From contig JANEZZ010000400.1 of NCBI GenBank assembly GCA_026122225.1, positions 1,178,001 to 1,242,000 on the forward strand: a DNA stretch of 64,000 nt, in the 5' to 3' direction. This document shows positions 22,454-33,767 of the stretch, piece after piece. Made by a program: the position numbers and the translations under genes. The notes beneath the pieces are model-generated. The model searched no databases, had not been told where the DNA came from, and was given only the letters and a program-made list of their open reading frames with translations. Every line of letters starts with the position of its first letter. Within the stretch, counting starts at the first letter, position 1. Origin of the DNA: Heloderma charlesbogerti. Lineage: Eukaryota > Chordata > Lepidosauria > Squamata > Helodermatidae.

Positions 22454-23045
22454 TTCTAGGGACTAGGGAATACCTCTCATATACATTAGGCATTCTCCTA
22501 TCATAGAAGGAATCCAAGGCCCAAACCCCTTGGATTGTATCCATAAACTTTGTTAGGTAAAAGAAAAAGTACTATTGATGTCTGGCACTGGCTCAGATCC
22601 ATTGATCAGTATGAAAGTATGTATATACAGTTGAATGACTGTGATGTCTAAAAAGCATGCAAGCGCGGCAAGCATTTTCAAGGAAGTAAGAATGCTCTAT
22701 CCATGCAATGCATAGTGGTGAAATTGGGCAGAGACAGGTGAAGAGTGCCAGCAATACACTATGGAACGTCCAGGGGAAAAAGCACCATAATCTACATCCA
22801 TCACTGATCTAAGTATTCTTGTGAAACATTAAAAACATATTTATTCCTTGCCAACACAAATGTTGAAAGAGAAAGATATGCACTAGCATGGGAAAAAACA
22901 CCTCAAACCTGTGGCTAGCTAGTCCATATGAATGGCCTACCACGTAATAATTGCTGTTGGTTTGAGCTCTTAGCTAAGAAGGTTAGAAATCAACACCTTG
23001 CTTGAATTCCTATGTGATTTTAGAAAAGGAACAAGTATTTACATA

Positions 23046-23589
23046 GGGCTAAATCCAATGTTATGTGAGTGAACTTCCCCTTGTGCAATGGGACCAGGGT
23101 CGACCAGGGTAGGCGTGGTCAGGCACCTACCAAGGGCCTGCACTCTAGCAGGGGCCTACTGTTCACCATTCCAAACTGTTTGTTCACTTGCCTTTTGCTC
23201 TGGCCCAGTCAAAAGTGGTGGTTAGAAGGACAAGCCATAGATGCCACTGGCTACTTGCTCATTGCACTCTGGCTGTCAAGCAAGAAAATGGTAGCAAGGA
23301 TGAACAGGAGGATGAGCAACAGCATCTGGTGGCAATGGAGGTGAGAAGGTAGACACACTGAGGGAGGGAGCCCATTGAGGGTATCTTACCCTGGGGTCCT
23401 CAAAAACTTGGAGCAGGCACTGAATGGGAGTTTCCTTACCCTCCTCCTTCTTGCAGGCCCCCCTCCCAATCTGCTCTGCAGGGTCCTCCAACTCTCTGAA
23501 GAAGATTTAGGGTATGTGTGAGGGCTGCCAAATTTGTTCTGCCAAAAGTGTCCATTTTGTTGGCGGAAGGACACCATTGGATGCAACCC
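23046..23589. mobile_element. MITE, family with GGGTTGGATCC ends, copy C
   Basis: The left end GGGCTAAATCCAATGTTATG and the reversed right end GGGTTGCATCCAATGGTGTC are inverted repeats, flanked by ATA on both sides. The interior TACCCTCCTCCTTCTTGCAG, then CTGCAGGGTCC and CTCTCTGAAGAAGA match copy A. Being longer than A and B, it may carry an extra insertion near 23090-23340. Confidence 0.6.
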
Positions 23590-23749
23590 ATAGATTCTAA
23601 TTTCATAATCTGGCTCCTTTCCTGTTTCTGGATTAGCCCTTAAACGGTTGCTGTAGCCCTTATGCTATAAGAAAAATCTTATGGATATGTCTTCCCAACT
23701 GTATTGCTGCAATGTGATTCACAATAAAATATTTATTACTCTTTTCTAA

Positions 23750-23786
23750 TATACATATACATATATATATATATATATATATACAC
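23750..23786. repeat. (TA)n microsatellite
   Basis: ATATACATATACATATATAT and further TA units, then ACACGTGCGTG. Confidence 0.95.
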
Positions 23787-23818
23787 GTGCGTGAATAAAA
23801 TTTCTCTTTTGTGCAAGT

Positions 23819-24065
23819 GAGGTCCAAGTGGTGCCAACATTGTCAACTTTTCAGTGCCAGTTTGAGATTTTCCTCTACTCCCAGGCATTTGACAGTATAT
23901 GATAGTGCACTTTAGTTTTTTTTTTTTTTTTAAATCAGGTCTTGGCAGTTTTATTGTTAATTGCTTTTAACTTTTTTCACACTGTTTAAAATTCTTGAAT
24001 GTTAAAGGTTTTATATTATGTTTTATCATGTTGTGAAGCTTTAACTATTGAGAAGTATAGGAATG
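23819..24065 (+). repeat. L2 LINE 3' fragment
   Basis: TTTTCAGTGCCAGTTTGAGA, TACTCCCAGGCATTTGACAG and the AT-rich tail with TTAATTGCTTTTAAC match the fragment at about 37340-37640 and the L2 3' region in general. Confidence 0.5.
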
Positions 24066-24090
24066 TAATGAATGAATGAATGAATGAACT
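24066..24090. repeat. (AATG)n microsatellite
   Basis: GTAATGAATGAATGAATGAA. Confidence 0.9.
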
Positions 24091-24564
24091 TTTATTTGCA
24101 GTTTACTCCTTTGCTGCATTCAGGATCCAACCAGAATTATGGGAGATCTTCCTTGAAAGGGTTATGTACAATGTGGCATAGCAGAACTCCTGGCTGACAT
24201 TACCTATGTGGGTAACAGACCATAAACTGGCTTTACCATCATTCCTACCACCCATGCAGGGAGGAGTTCACCTCAGGGTCCACATGGCTTGCTTTCAGGG
24301 ATTGGATGCATGGAACGAACACATCTGTTCCCTGATAAAGCTCCATCGGGCATCTTCATGTTATTTATGCTATTTCAGTAATTCATTGTATTATCTCCTT
24401 CCAGATGTTCCCACATTACCCCTTCCCTGCCCTACGTCCTCCCAATCGTGATGTGTTGACATTTGTTTAATGGTGTTTTAGTTATTTCAAGCAGAGACCA
24501 TTTTAGGAAGAATTACTCATTAATGAAAACACAAAAAGATCCCCTCTGCCCTATAATCACTCAC

Positions 24565-25615
24565 TGGTTTATTTTTTCCTTTTGCAGATGTTGCTGAATT
24601 TCCCTTGCTCTCCGTGGCTTTTCTTCCTAATGAGGTAAAGGGTGATGAGGTCTTGCTTAGGCTTGAAGTTTGATAGTTATTATTATTGTTCTGGTTGCCA
24701 CTCAGCGTCTCCATTATAGATCGAAATGTTGCAAACGGTCGTTTCTGCTGGTCCCCAGTTTCAGCACTGGGTGGAGGTCGCTGAAGCACCTTACTCCGCT
24801 CTTTGTCCCTTTCCCCATTTAAACCAACCTCCGTTTGCTCCACCTGTACCACAGGCTCCTCAAAAGTCACTCTGAGTTTTAAATTCTGAGCAGTTCTGCG
24901 CTTTGAAGATGGAGATTTGAGTGCACTCTTGGGACTTGTGGCGACTTTGTGAGCAATGGTGGCATCAGGGCCAGACTGACAGGTATCACCCAAGACTTGG
25001 CTCTGAGATACAGTCCCAGCCTGATACTGGGATTCGTTATCAGGATCGCTACTTTCAGAAGTGGGAGAAGGGCTGTGGCCATCATCCACAGATTTTGAAG
25101 CTTTCATTCCAAAAGGGAACCTGCGTCCTGATGCCAAAGTGTGTCTCTTAATCATTAGGTGCAAATTCTCGGTGTTTTCAGTATTTTCCACAATGGGCTG
25201 TGGCCTTGGCTTATCCGTTCTCTTCACAGGTGTGTTCTTCTGGTCTTCAGAATTATTTGAATCGGTATCAGACTCACTGAGGGATCGCTGCATTAGATGC
25301 TTCAGCCTTGCTAACTTCAACTCCTTTTTCTCCATGGGGATCTTCTTTACGTGCTTGGAGGCATGAACGTCCTGAAATTCTAATGACAGCTTTTCCTGCA
25401 TGCAGACATTCTCAGAGATTTCTTTCCCCAGCAGCTGGCGCAGGATTTTATCGGAGTCCTCGTCTTTCAACTTGGGCCGATTGTGGTGTGGAGTTCCCAC
25501 ACTGCCAAGAATCTGAATCCCATCATGGGTGTTCAATTTACTTTTTGGTAGAGTCGAGTCATCTGTATCAGATGGTTTCCACTGAGGTTTGCCAGAAGTG
25601 AGTGATGATGGTGAA
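24565..25615 (-). CDS. SNCAIP: SNCAIP coding exon: long serine-rich C-terminal tail
   Basis: It has 1051 nt. The first base completes a serine codon (AG/T), then follow 350 codons. It starts SPSSLTSGKPQWKPSDTDDS and runs through KDEDSDKILRQLLGKEISEN, ELKLARLKHLMQRSLSESDT, NNSEDQKNTPVKRTDKPRPQ, KVATSPKSALKSPSSKRR, KLRVTFEEPVVQVEQTEV and IMETLSGNQNNNNNYQ to AKGKNKP. Low complexity and many serines suggest a disordered, phosphorylatable tail. The 3' border is set at a strong donor (CCA/GTGAGT, GT at 24564-24563). Without splicing the frame would run on for about 14 further codons to a TAA at 24520-24522. The acceptor lies directly beside a CT microsatellite. Confidence 0.92.
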
Positions 25616-25624
25616 CTTCAATGG

Positions 25625-25652
<28 letters not shown>
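25616..25652 (-). promoter_or_regulatory. SNCAIP splice acceptor with CT-microsatellite pyrimidine tract
   Basis: On the minus strand a (CT)n run of about 28 bases, corresponding to (GA)n on the plus strand at about 25625-25652, is followed by CCCATTGAAG and then the exon. The microsatellite therefore is the polypyrimidine tract of the 3' splice site of the long C-terminal exon. Its length could vary between individuals and affect exon inclusion; that is inference. Confidence 0.85.
25625..25652. repeat. (GA)n microsatellite at the SNCAIP acceptor
   Basis: An uninterrupted run of about 14 GA units, a few bases from the splice acceptor of the long C-terminal exon. Confidence 0.95.
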
Positions 25653-25656
<4 letters not shown>

Positions 25657-26224
25657 TTCAGTACAGGACACCACAATCAAAAATTATATAGATATAAAGT
25701 GCAACACTGATGTTTCCATTGCATATGTTTATCTGAGCATCCTATTGCATTCTTCTTGACCCTTACCCAACTGGAATGTATTATGGAGTCACACTATTGA
25801 CTCCATAGTTAAGAATTTAAATCTGTTTCTAGGCTAAGCTTGATCTGTTATTTCCATTCTTTGCTAATCTCCATAGAAGGCATTTCTCTTAAAGATTTAC
25901 AATAGATGTTGCTAGAAGTGTTTCTGGGAATAGTTTAAGGAAAACTGGAATAATAGACATTGATCCTGTTTTGGTATATTGTTTAAATAAGGTCTGAAAT
26001 TCTGTTACCTTATAATCAATAGGAGTTTTGACTTCATGGTAATAATAATAAAAATAGTTAGATCTCTGCCCCAGCAGCTTACAATACAAATGTTGACACT
26101 GGAGAAAGCAACAGAGGCAGGGAGGAGGACAGGGAGAGACCAAGATAACAGGATTACTGTAGGAGTAAGAGTATACAACTGCACTATAGAAACTATTTGT
26201 GCTTATCAATGTAGTTAATTTCTA

Positions 26225-26318
26225 GTGCAATCTTATGCATGTCTACTCAGAAGTAAGCCCCACTGAACCCAATGGGGGCTTACTCTCAGCGAATTGCGTA
26301 TATAGAATTGCAGCATTC
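26225..26318. repeat. Short palindromic element of the GCAATCCTATGC family
   Basis: GTGCAATCTTATGCATGTCT, ACTCAGAAGTAAGCCCCACT, GGGGGCTTACTCTCAG and ATAGAATTGCAG; diverged inverted arms. Confidence 0.65.
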
Positions 26319-26485
26319 ACAGGGCTACCCTGTAATAGTAAAAAGTAAGCTGTTTAACCAAAAACGTTTGGGGTGGTTCAAATGATAGCGTGGATAACAC
26401 TGAAGAAGTGGGCTAACATTCTGGCATAGAGGGCATATGGACTTGCAGCTGGAGTTGAAGTAAAGTGGCAGTAAACAAGTTGCAG

Positions 26486-26625
26486 GGGGATGACAATTTG
26501 TGGCCCTCTGGAGATTTTGGCTGACAACTCCCATCAGCCTTAGCCAGTTGGCCAATAGTGAGGGATGATAGGAGCTGTAGGCCAAAACATCTGGAGGGCT
26601 ACAAGTTGCTCAGTCCTGGTTTACA
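26486..26625. mobile_element. hAT-like MITE, diverged copy
   Basis: GTGGCCCTCTGGAGATTTTG, CAACTCCCATCAGCC and AAAACATCTGGAGGGCTACA then AGTTGCTCAG match the element at 22345-22453 in its arms and order. Borders are approximate. Confidence 0.65.
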
Positions 26626-27149
26626 CAGTGATAAAATCACAGGTCTCAGTAGTCATTTTAAACAATCTAGTAGATCAGATTATCATCAACAGCAGGAATT
26701 TTTATATTGTTAAGGGAATCTTGTTCAAGGCAGAGCTGATGGTATTCTGACACTCCGTCTCATTCTGACTTAACGTCTGTTTTAGGATGCTTAAGACTGC
26801 AGCTGATTTTAAAGAAACACAACCTCTGTGTTCAGAATAAATTGTATGAATGAGTCAATCAGTCTTAAATTTGCTAAATCTGAACAACCTATTCTTTACT
26901 TAATTTACAAAAAAGAGTAAAGATTGCAACGATAAAGGAATTAAGGAAGATGAGAACCATTTGTCTTTTGAAAATATTGCCCACACATTTTACATTTCCC
27001 CCCCTGTGGCCAGATCTCCAGAAAACTGCTTTTAAAGAAAATAAAAATGAATGCAAAGAAGCCAAATGTCCAGCCAGATGCCACATCCAAGACTAGAAGG
27101 CATATTAATATGCCTGTGTATATAATTCAAATGGAACAGTCCATGTTCA

Positions 27150-27775
27150 AGGTTTGGTGCAGAATGTGGCCGCTAAGATGCTGAGTGGAGTGCCTGGCCA
27201 TGCACATACTACACTGGTGTTGAAGCAACTGCACTGGCTACTTACAAGCAAGTACAAGGTCTTGCTATTGGCATATAAATTCCTAAAGATCTTGGGACCA
27301 GATTACCTGGCAGATCACCATCCCTAATGCAGATCTGTGAAATCATTAAGATCATTGGCAGATGCCTCGCTTGTTGTACCATGACCTGCAGATTGCCATC
27401 TCACAGCAACCAGGAAACAGGCCTTCTCCATGGTGGCACACCCATTATGGAATAATCTCCTCTTCTGGTATTTGGGAGACACCAACTATAGCATGCTTTA
27501 GGAGCCAATTAAAAGCCCATTTCTTTACCCAGGCCTTTCCTGGCTGAATGTGATGTCCTGTGAGCTTGTTTGTAGTTATGGTATTGTATTGCTTTTAATT
27601 GGCTTTAATGTTTGTAATTAATGTTTTATATAAATGTTTAAGCAATTATTATTTATTTTAATTGTATTTTAATGTGCATCATAATGTATTTTAATATATT
27701 AATTTTCTTGCTAACTGCTTGGAGATATTTTAAAATATGGTCAGCGGTATATAAATCTATTTAAAAAATAAACAA
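27150..27775 (+). repeat. L2-type LINE, 5'-truncated, sense
   Basis: The first part translates in a broken frame as VQNVAAKMLSGVPGHAH, then LKQLHWLLTSKYKVLLLAYK and LGPDYLADH, the signature C-terminal end of L2 ORF2. It closes with GGTCAGCGGTATATAAATCT and an A-rich tail. Stops and shifts show a dead copy. It lies antisense to SNCAIP. Confidence 0.8.
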
Positions 27776-28006
27776 AGCTCCACTGTAAATGGGACAGGGA
27801 TCACTTCATGATCCATAAAAATCAAGATTTGATTCCAGCTCAGTATTGAATTTACTGGATGGCCTCAGACAATCCACTATTTCTCAGCCTCAGCTTCCAC
27901 CTCATTTGTAATATAACAGGGCTGTAATATACTGACAATATAATGATACAAGGGTTTTGCAAGGATTACTGAGATAAAATATGGGAAGCACTTTGATCAC
28001 TTAGGA

Positions 28007-28141
28007 CAACCTTCCCCAACCTGGTGTCCTCCAGATGTCTTGGACTACAGCTCCCAGCATTCCTGACTATTGGAAATGCTGGCTGAGGCTGATGGGAGTT
28101 AAAGTCCAAAACATTGGAGGACACCAGGTTGGGGAAAGCTG
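28007..28141. mobile_element. Complete hAT MITE, nearly palindromic, 8-bp target duplication
   Basis: ACTTAGGA occurs at 27999-28006 and 28142-28149. The left end CAACCTTCCCCAACCTGGTG and the reversed right end CAGCTTTCCCCAACCTGGTG pair; the arms continue through GTCCTCCAGATGT and GGACTACAGCTCCCA. The whole 135-bp element folds into one hairpin. Confidence 0.93.
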
Positions 28142-29057
28142 ACTTAGGAGAAATGGTATATAAATATTAAGTGATGACTGGTGCAGTTTTTGCACACTTC
28201 GTTGGAAACAATGGATCATTTGTCTGAAAAACTATGCCAGATCTTACATTCTTAATAGAAATTACATTCTACATACATAAAAAGGGATCTGTGCTGCTCT
28301 GTGGTTACAATCCTGCACTGCATTACTCACATTTCCCAGCACTGGGGTGGAAGCAAATATAAGGTGCAATGACTGCTCCCCTTAGTCCAAAGTCAGTGGG
28401 GTCCATATTCTGCACATGTTTCATTAACATCTATGCCTCTTATCAGTAAGTTATATTTAAGTTTTTAGCCAAATATTCTGGCCCAGCTCGCATGGGAAGT
28501 CTGTAGCAGGGACAGAGATGACTGCTGTTCCTTAGCCAATGAGTATTTTTCTCTCATGCAATGCTTATTCAGCTGAAGTGAGGTAACCTCTTGTGGGGTT
28601 AAATCATTGAAACGTGCAATTATGTGCTTTTGGTGCTATTTATATTAGAGAGTGAATACAAATCACCTTTAAAGCACATGAACAGCAGCCCGCCTACCTG
28701 GCAAGCCTATTTTGTCAGCAAAAGTCTTTATGAATTACTGGGAATATAAGATTACTATGGGCCACCATAAGGTCAAGTTTTAGAAGTTCACAAGATGTTT
28801 CCTGTGATCGCTATGAGTCATCTAAAAGTTCCACAATAAACCACATTGGTAAAATGTAGGATAGTAATTTCACTTAAACTCACAAAGTCCAGTAGTCACA
28901 CCTGCCAAATTAAAAAGATATGGATTCCCATCATATCACAGTTTTCTTTTTATTCTTTTACAAAATGAATGACTGGAGAATGACCTCCCCATGCAATAAC
29001 CACGGAAAGAGTCCAATTCAAACTACATTGGAATTCAACTCCTATATGCCTAGTTAC

Positions 29058-29150
29058 CTTGGGGATGTTGGCAGTGACTTGCCCTCTGATCTCTGACTTT
29101 CTAGAAGCTGCTGGAGTTGGTTCTGTAATGTCACACGTTCTACCGTCTGT
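29058..29150 (-). CDS. SNCAIP: SNCAIP coding exon: rest of coiled coil
   Basis: It has 93 nt. The first base completes the glutamate codon begun at 37070. Then come 30 codons, QTVERVTLQNQLQQLLESQR and SEGKSLPTSP, and two bases (AG) of a serine codon completed at 25615. The acceptor is TTCCTTACAG and the donor is CCAAG/GTAAC at 29057-29056. The heptad-like run TVERVTLQNQLQQLLESQ continues the coiled coil of the upstream exon. A truncated BovB LINE lies about 500 bp upstream of the exon in gene orientation. Confidence 0.96.
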
Positions 29151-29655
29151 CTGTAAGGAAATATTAAATTGTTAACCCCCTTCTTTTTTCTAAAAGAAAA
29201 GCTGTCAGTGGATGTGCCAAAGGAGAAATGATAGTTTTCACTCAACATCACTTTGAGAAGAAAGCCTCTGTTCATTTATATTTTAAGAGTTCAACACACA
29301 GAGAGCATACAAATTACTAAAATACACAAAGGAGGTCTCTGTTCTGCAAATTGCTTCTAATCCCTGTGGGAACACTGTGATCACTCTATTGTACCTTCTG
29401 AAAGCTGCCTGCCTTGTATAAATTATTTATTACTAGTAGTGACTTTGGCTTAAGTTGCAAGATTAGAATCCTAAGGAGCCATTTGCTGGAGCTGTGGGAC
29501 TCACAACAATTAGCTTACTGGTGTCCAATTAAAACTGAACTCATAGTAAATTTGGAACTAGTTCCCTGCAACTCTCGCTTGCTTGTGAGTTAGGAGGAAA
29601 GTTGACATGAGATGCCTTGTTTCCCCTGGAGTATGTTGGTTTGGTAAAGAGCAGG

Positions 29656-31320
29656 TTGTTGTTGTTGTTCAGTCGTTAAGTCGTGTCCCACTCTTCGTGA
29701 CCCCATGGACCATAGCACGCCAGGCCTTCCTGTCCTTTTCTTTCTCCCGCAGTGTGCTCAAGTTCATATTCATTGCATCGGTGATGCTATCTAGCCATCT
29801 TATCCTTTGCCATCCCCTTCTCCTTTTGCCTTCAATCCTTCCCAGCATCAGGGTCTTTTCCAGGGAGTTTTCTCTTCGCATTAGGTGGCCAAAATATTTG
29901 AGCTTCAGCTTCAGTATCTGTCCTTCCAATGAGCACTCAGGGTTGATTTCCTTTAGGATGGACTGATTTGACCTCCTTGCAGTCCAGGGGACTCGTAAGA
30001 GTCTTCTCCAGCACCACAGTTCGAAAGCATCGATTCTTTGGCGCTCAGCCTTCCTTATAGTCTGGCTCTCACAGCCATATGTTGCTACTGGGAAAACCAT
30101 AGCTTTGATTAGATGGACCTTTGTTGGCAAGGTGATGTCTCTGCTTCTTACTATGCTGTCTAGGTTTGCCATAGCTTTCCTCCCAAGGAGCAAGCGTCTT
30201 TTAATTTCATGGCTACAGTCACCATCTGCGGTGATCTTGGAGCCCAAGAAAGTAAAATCTGTCACTGCTTCCATTTCTTCCCCTTCTATATGCCAGGAAG
30301 TGATGGGGCCAGATGCCATGATCTTAGTTTTTTTTAATGTTGAGTTTCAAACCAGCTTTTGCACTCTCCACTTTCACCCTCAACAAGAGGCTCTTTAGAT
30401 CCTCTTCGCTTTCTGCCATTAGGGTGGTATCATATGCGTATCTGAGGTTGTTGATAATTCTCCCAGCAATCTTAATTCCGACCTCTGATTCATCCAACCC
30501 AGTGTTTCTCATGATGTACTCTGTATAGAAGTTAAATAAGCAGGGCGACAATATGCAGCCTTGTCGTACTCCTTTCCCAATTTTGAACCAATTGGTTATT
30601 CCATGTCCGGTTCTTACTGTTGCTTCTTGACCCTGGTTCAGGTTTCTCAGGAGACAGGTAAGGTGGTCTGGTATGCCCATCTCTTTAAGAATTTGCCAGA
30701 GTTTGTTGTGATCCACACAATCAAAGGCTTTAACGTAAGCAGAAATAGACATTTTTCTGGAATTCTCTTGCTTTCTCCATGATCCAGCCAACGTTGGCGA
30801 TTTGATCTCTAGTTCCTCTGTCTCTTCGAAACCCAGCTTGTACTTCCGGTAGTTCTCGGTTCACATACTGCTGAAGCCTAGCTTGTATGATTTTGAGCAT
30901 AATCTCGCTGGCATGTGAAATGAGCGCAACTGTACGGTAGTTTGAACACTCTTTGGCATTGCCCTTCTTTGGAACTGAAATATAAACTGACCTTTTCCAG
31001 TCTTGTGGCCATTGCTGAGTGTTCCAAATTGGTTGGCATATTGAGTGAAGCACTTTAACAGCATCATCTTTTAGGATTTTAAATATCTCAGCTGGAATAC
31101 TGTCATCTGCACTAGCTTTGTTGTTAGTAATGCTTCTCTAGGATGTCCGGCTCAAGTTCAGTGACCACACTATCATGGCTATCAGGGACATTAAGATCTT
31201 TCCTGTAAAGTTCTTCTGTGTATTCTTTCCACCTCTTCTTAATCTCATCTGCTTCTGTTAGGTCCCTGCCTTCTTTGTCCTTTATCATGCCCGTCTTTGC
31301 ACAAAACATTCCCTTGGGAT
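29656..31320 (-). mobile_element. BovB (RTE) LINE, 5'-truncated and decayed
   Basis: The minus strand carries the 3' half of the same LINE as at 49430-52650. Recognisable pieces are GMFCAKTGMIKDKEGRDLTE, KRSVYISVPKKGNAKECSNY, VQAGFRRDRGTRDQI, GVRQGCILSPCLFNFY, LRYAYDTTLMAESEEDL and KAMVFPVATYGCES. The catalytic YADD box has become YAYD. A roughly 22-bp deletion near 31130 and other shifts break the frame into at least four pieces. It ends in the (AAC)n-type BovB terminus at 29656. The 5' border near 31320 is approximate. Confidence 0.92.
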
Positions 31321-31425
31321 TCAATAGGTCTGTTAAGTCTTGAAGGTTCCACAAGACTCTTGGAGCCAATCTCCACAGGAACACATAGAGAAGCATTTTC
31401 AGCTTTTCTCTGCTTTTTCCTGAAA

Positions 31426-31529
31426 TTGGCTTTGGTCCCTCAGTGGCACACGAAGCAAGAAAAGCCGAGTATGCACTACCTAAAACCTGGCTTTTCTTGC
31501 TTCGTGTGCTGCTCATGGGCCAAAGCCAA
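31426..31529. other. Long hairpin, 41-bp arms with 22-base loop
   Basis: The left arm 31426-31466 includes GCACACGAAGCAAGAAAAGC(C). The right arm 31489-31529 includes the exact reverse complement of those 21 bases, and the outer 20 positions pair with only a few mismatches (TTGGCTTTGG also matches). The loop is 31467-31488. It lies just beyond the 5' break of the truncated BovB. It could be a small MITE or a microRNA-like precursor. Confidence 0.75.
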
Positions 31530-33767
31530 GTTCATCATGAAAAATGTCATCAACCCTGTGGGTGCTGGTCAAAGAATGAGAGGCTTGTTCCCCACCCTTG
31601 TCAATGCTCCCCTGCTCAGGGAAGTTTACTGGAAGCCTTGAATTAAGCCCCTGTAATTTATCCCATACCCCTCCCCTCTCATCCAGCATTGCGGTGAATC
31701 CCCATCCTGTATCCTTGAGGAAAAGCAAACCTCAGTTCATCCTTCCCAGTCCCAATCCTAAACATAATAGTTGCCCGGGAGTAAGTCCCATTGGGAAGAC
31801 GGTATCCAGCTGAACTTCATAGATCCCTTGCTTGAGACTGCAAGGGAGCCAGATTTACTTCTTACTGGGAACTGAAACTTACTTCCAAGTAAACATGCAC
31901 GGGGGTGGGGGACAGCTTCACAAAGACTCTCAGAGACTTACTTTTTACTGGGGCAGAGGAGTGAAACTGACTTCCAAGAAAACATGTCCAGGGCACTTTT
32001 GGTTGCAGGCTTCCTTTCCCACTTTTTTCTCCCCTTCACCAGACCATATTAGTTAGCCTTTTTTCATTCATAAATACTAGCCTCTCATTAAGTCATTCTC
32101 AGTCACATCCCTGGTTCCTTCATTCACAATGGATGTGATGTTTGGACCCTTTAACAGACCACATTAACATTCAGGTTCCTTCATTCACAACCGCAGTGTT
32201 TCACTCTTTGACAGAACGCATTAACCGTCTTCATCCAGAAATACTAGCCAGTTTCCCCTGTTGTGTGTGTGATTTTCCTACTTGTGTGTGTGTAGGGAGG
32301 AGGAAACAAGAGTTTGGGGCAGAGAAAGCAGAGGTGGCGGCGGTGGTGGCAGCAGCTGCCCTCTGAGTGCTAGCAGAGGGAGGCTGCAGCAGTACTAATA
32401 ATGATAATAAGAACAGACACTGCTGTGGCAGCGCCCCCAAGCTGGGTGAAGTAAGGCTGAGTTCACCCATCCCTACTTCCGAGTAAGCATGATTACGCAG
32501 TGCTCAATGAATGAATATTTAAAGGAAGAGGCAGCAACTGAGCAGTTTTAAGAAAAAGGGGTGGCAAAGGAATTCTCCCGACCCCTCTGCTCCTGTAGGC
32601 AAAGTGCAATTGAGGGCGATGATTTACTTCTGGGTAGACATTTAGCCCTCTGCTCTCCCCATGCCCTTGCCCCATGCAGCTTTCCTTTCTGCCAATCAGC
32701 GCCACTTCCACCAGTCCATAGCGAAGCCAGCTGAGGTCGCACAGATTGCCAAATTGCACTGAAGCTGCTCTGACAGAAAAAATGTCACAAATGAGAGTAT
32801 GAAAAAAAAAAAAAAGGATTTAAGGCAAGAAACACTATGCTAGCTATGGGCGTCATCTGACATGATCGACTTGGGGGCGGAGTGGAAGCGCAGTAAAAGC
32901 CTCATGTAGATCCCCTCCCCTCAAACCTGGTTGTTTTTGCTGCAAAAGATGTAACATGGCTACCCCTCTGGATTTTGTTACTATGAAATAGGGTCACATA
33001 TAATGCCTGTTTTTTGATGTACAGGTCGAAGTGATGCAAAGACAACCGCAAACTTGGAAGATCCTGAAAGGAACAGGCACGGAACTAGGGAAACACAATA
33101 ACCATTTCTGGCACCTTACATCAACCACCACAGGCAGGAATACTGCCGGCAGTGACTTCCACAGGCGGAACTGAGCTGCAGGGGTGCATGGAGCCCCCTG
33201 CTCCCAGAGTTCCTTTCTGCCAGTGGGGGCATGTCTCCTCCCCATCCTAGCTCCACACAGCCAGCAGATCTGATTGTCAGGATTGCTCTGCCAGATGGAT
33301 TTTAAAAGTGGTTGAGACAAATTCATAGTGGACAGTTCTATCAATGGCTATTGGCCATGACAGCTAAATGGAACCTCCATGGTCAGAGCAGGAATGGAAT
33401 GCAGGTGACCTGGCCTATCTCCTTATTATCTTGGGGTCTCAGTATCTGGCTTTTAATTTGTATTTGGTTCTCAGTATGAAACCTTTTCTTTGTGTCAGGT
33501 TATCAGAAAATACAAATACTCAGAACAGTAAATGTCAGTTAATTTTTTTATATATATATTTCAATCAATCTACCCCCCCGCATTAAACAGACCAAACCTC
33601 CATTTTTGTTGTTGTACATTTGTTCAGCTTGCCTCCTACCCTGGGTGCTTAGCGCTAAATGGCAGCTTGCAAGGAGCCACAATTTGACGTACTGTGTTAA
33701 TGGTTAAATTTCTGAATTGGAGGTCTGTTCTCTTTGATGAAGAGTAGGCCAGCAGGTTGTTTAGTGG

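Larger units (their letters stand above)
14266..24564 (-). other. SNCAIP last intron (proposed)
   Basis: About 10.3 kb between the long C-terminal exon and the proposed terminal exon. It holds several MITEs, one target-duplicated SINE, L2 fragments and microsatellites, listed separately. I see no recognisable gene or repeat in 14266-16440, 16716-17620, 18520-19420, 19520-20260 or 21545-22340. No other exon is evident. Confidence 0.6.
25653..29057 (-). other. SNCAIP intron between tail exon and coiled-coil exon
   Basis: It contains a short palindromic element at about 26225-26315, a hAT-like MITE copy at about 26486-26625, an L2 3' end at 27150-27775 and a complete hAT MITE at 28007-28141. 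The remainder (25660-26220, 26630-27150, 28150-29050) shows nothing I recognise. In mammals an alternative synphilin-1A exon lies in this intron; I could not identify it. Confidence 0.6.

Noticed and set aside
29669..31516. RT-like protein pieces as a host gene
   Set aside because: They are the decayed 3' half of a BovB LINE with frameshifts, a deletion and YAYD in place of YADD.
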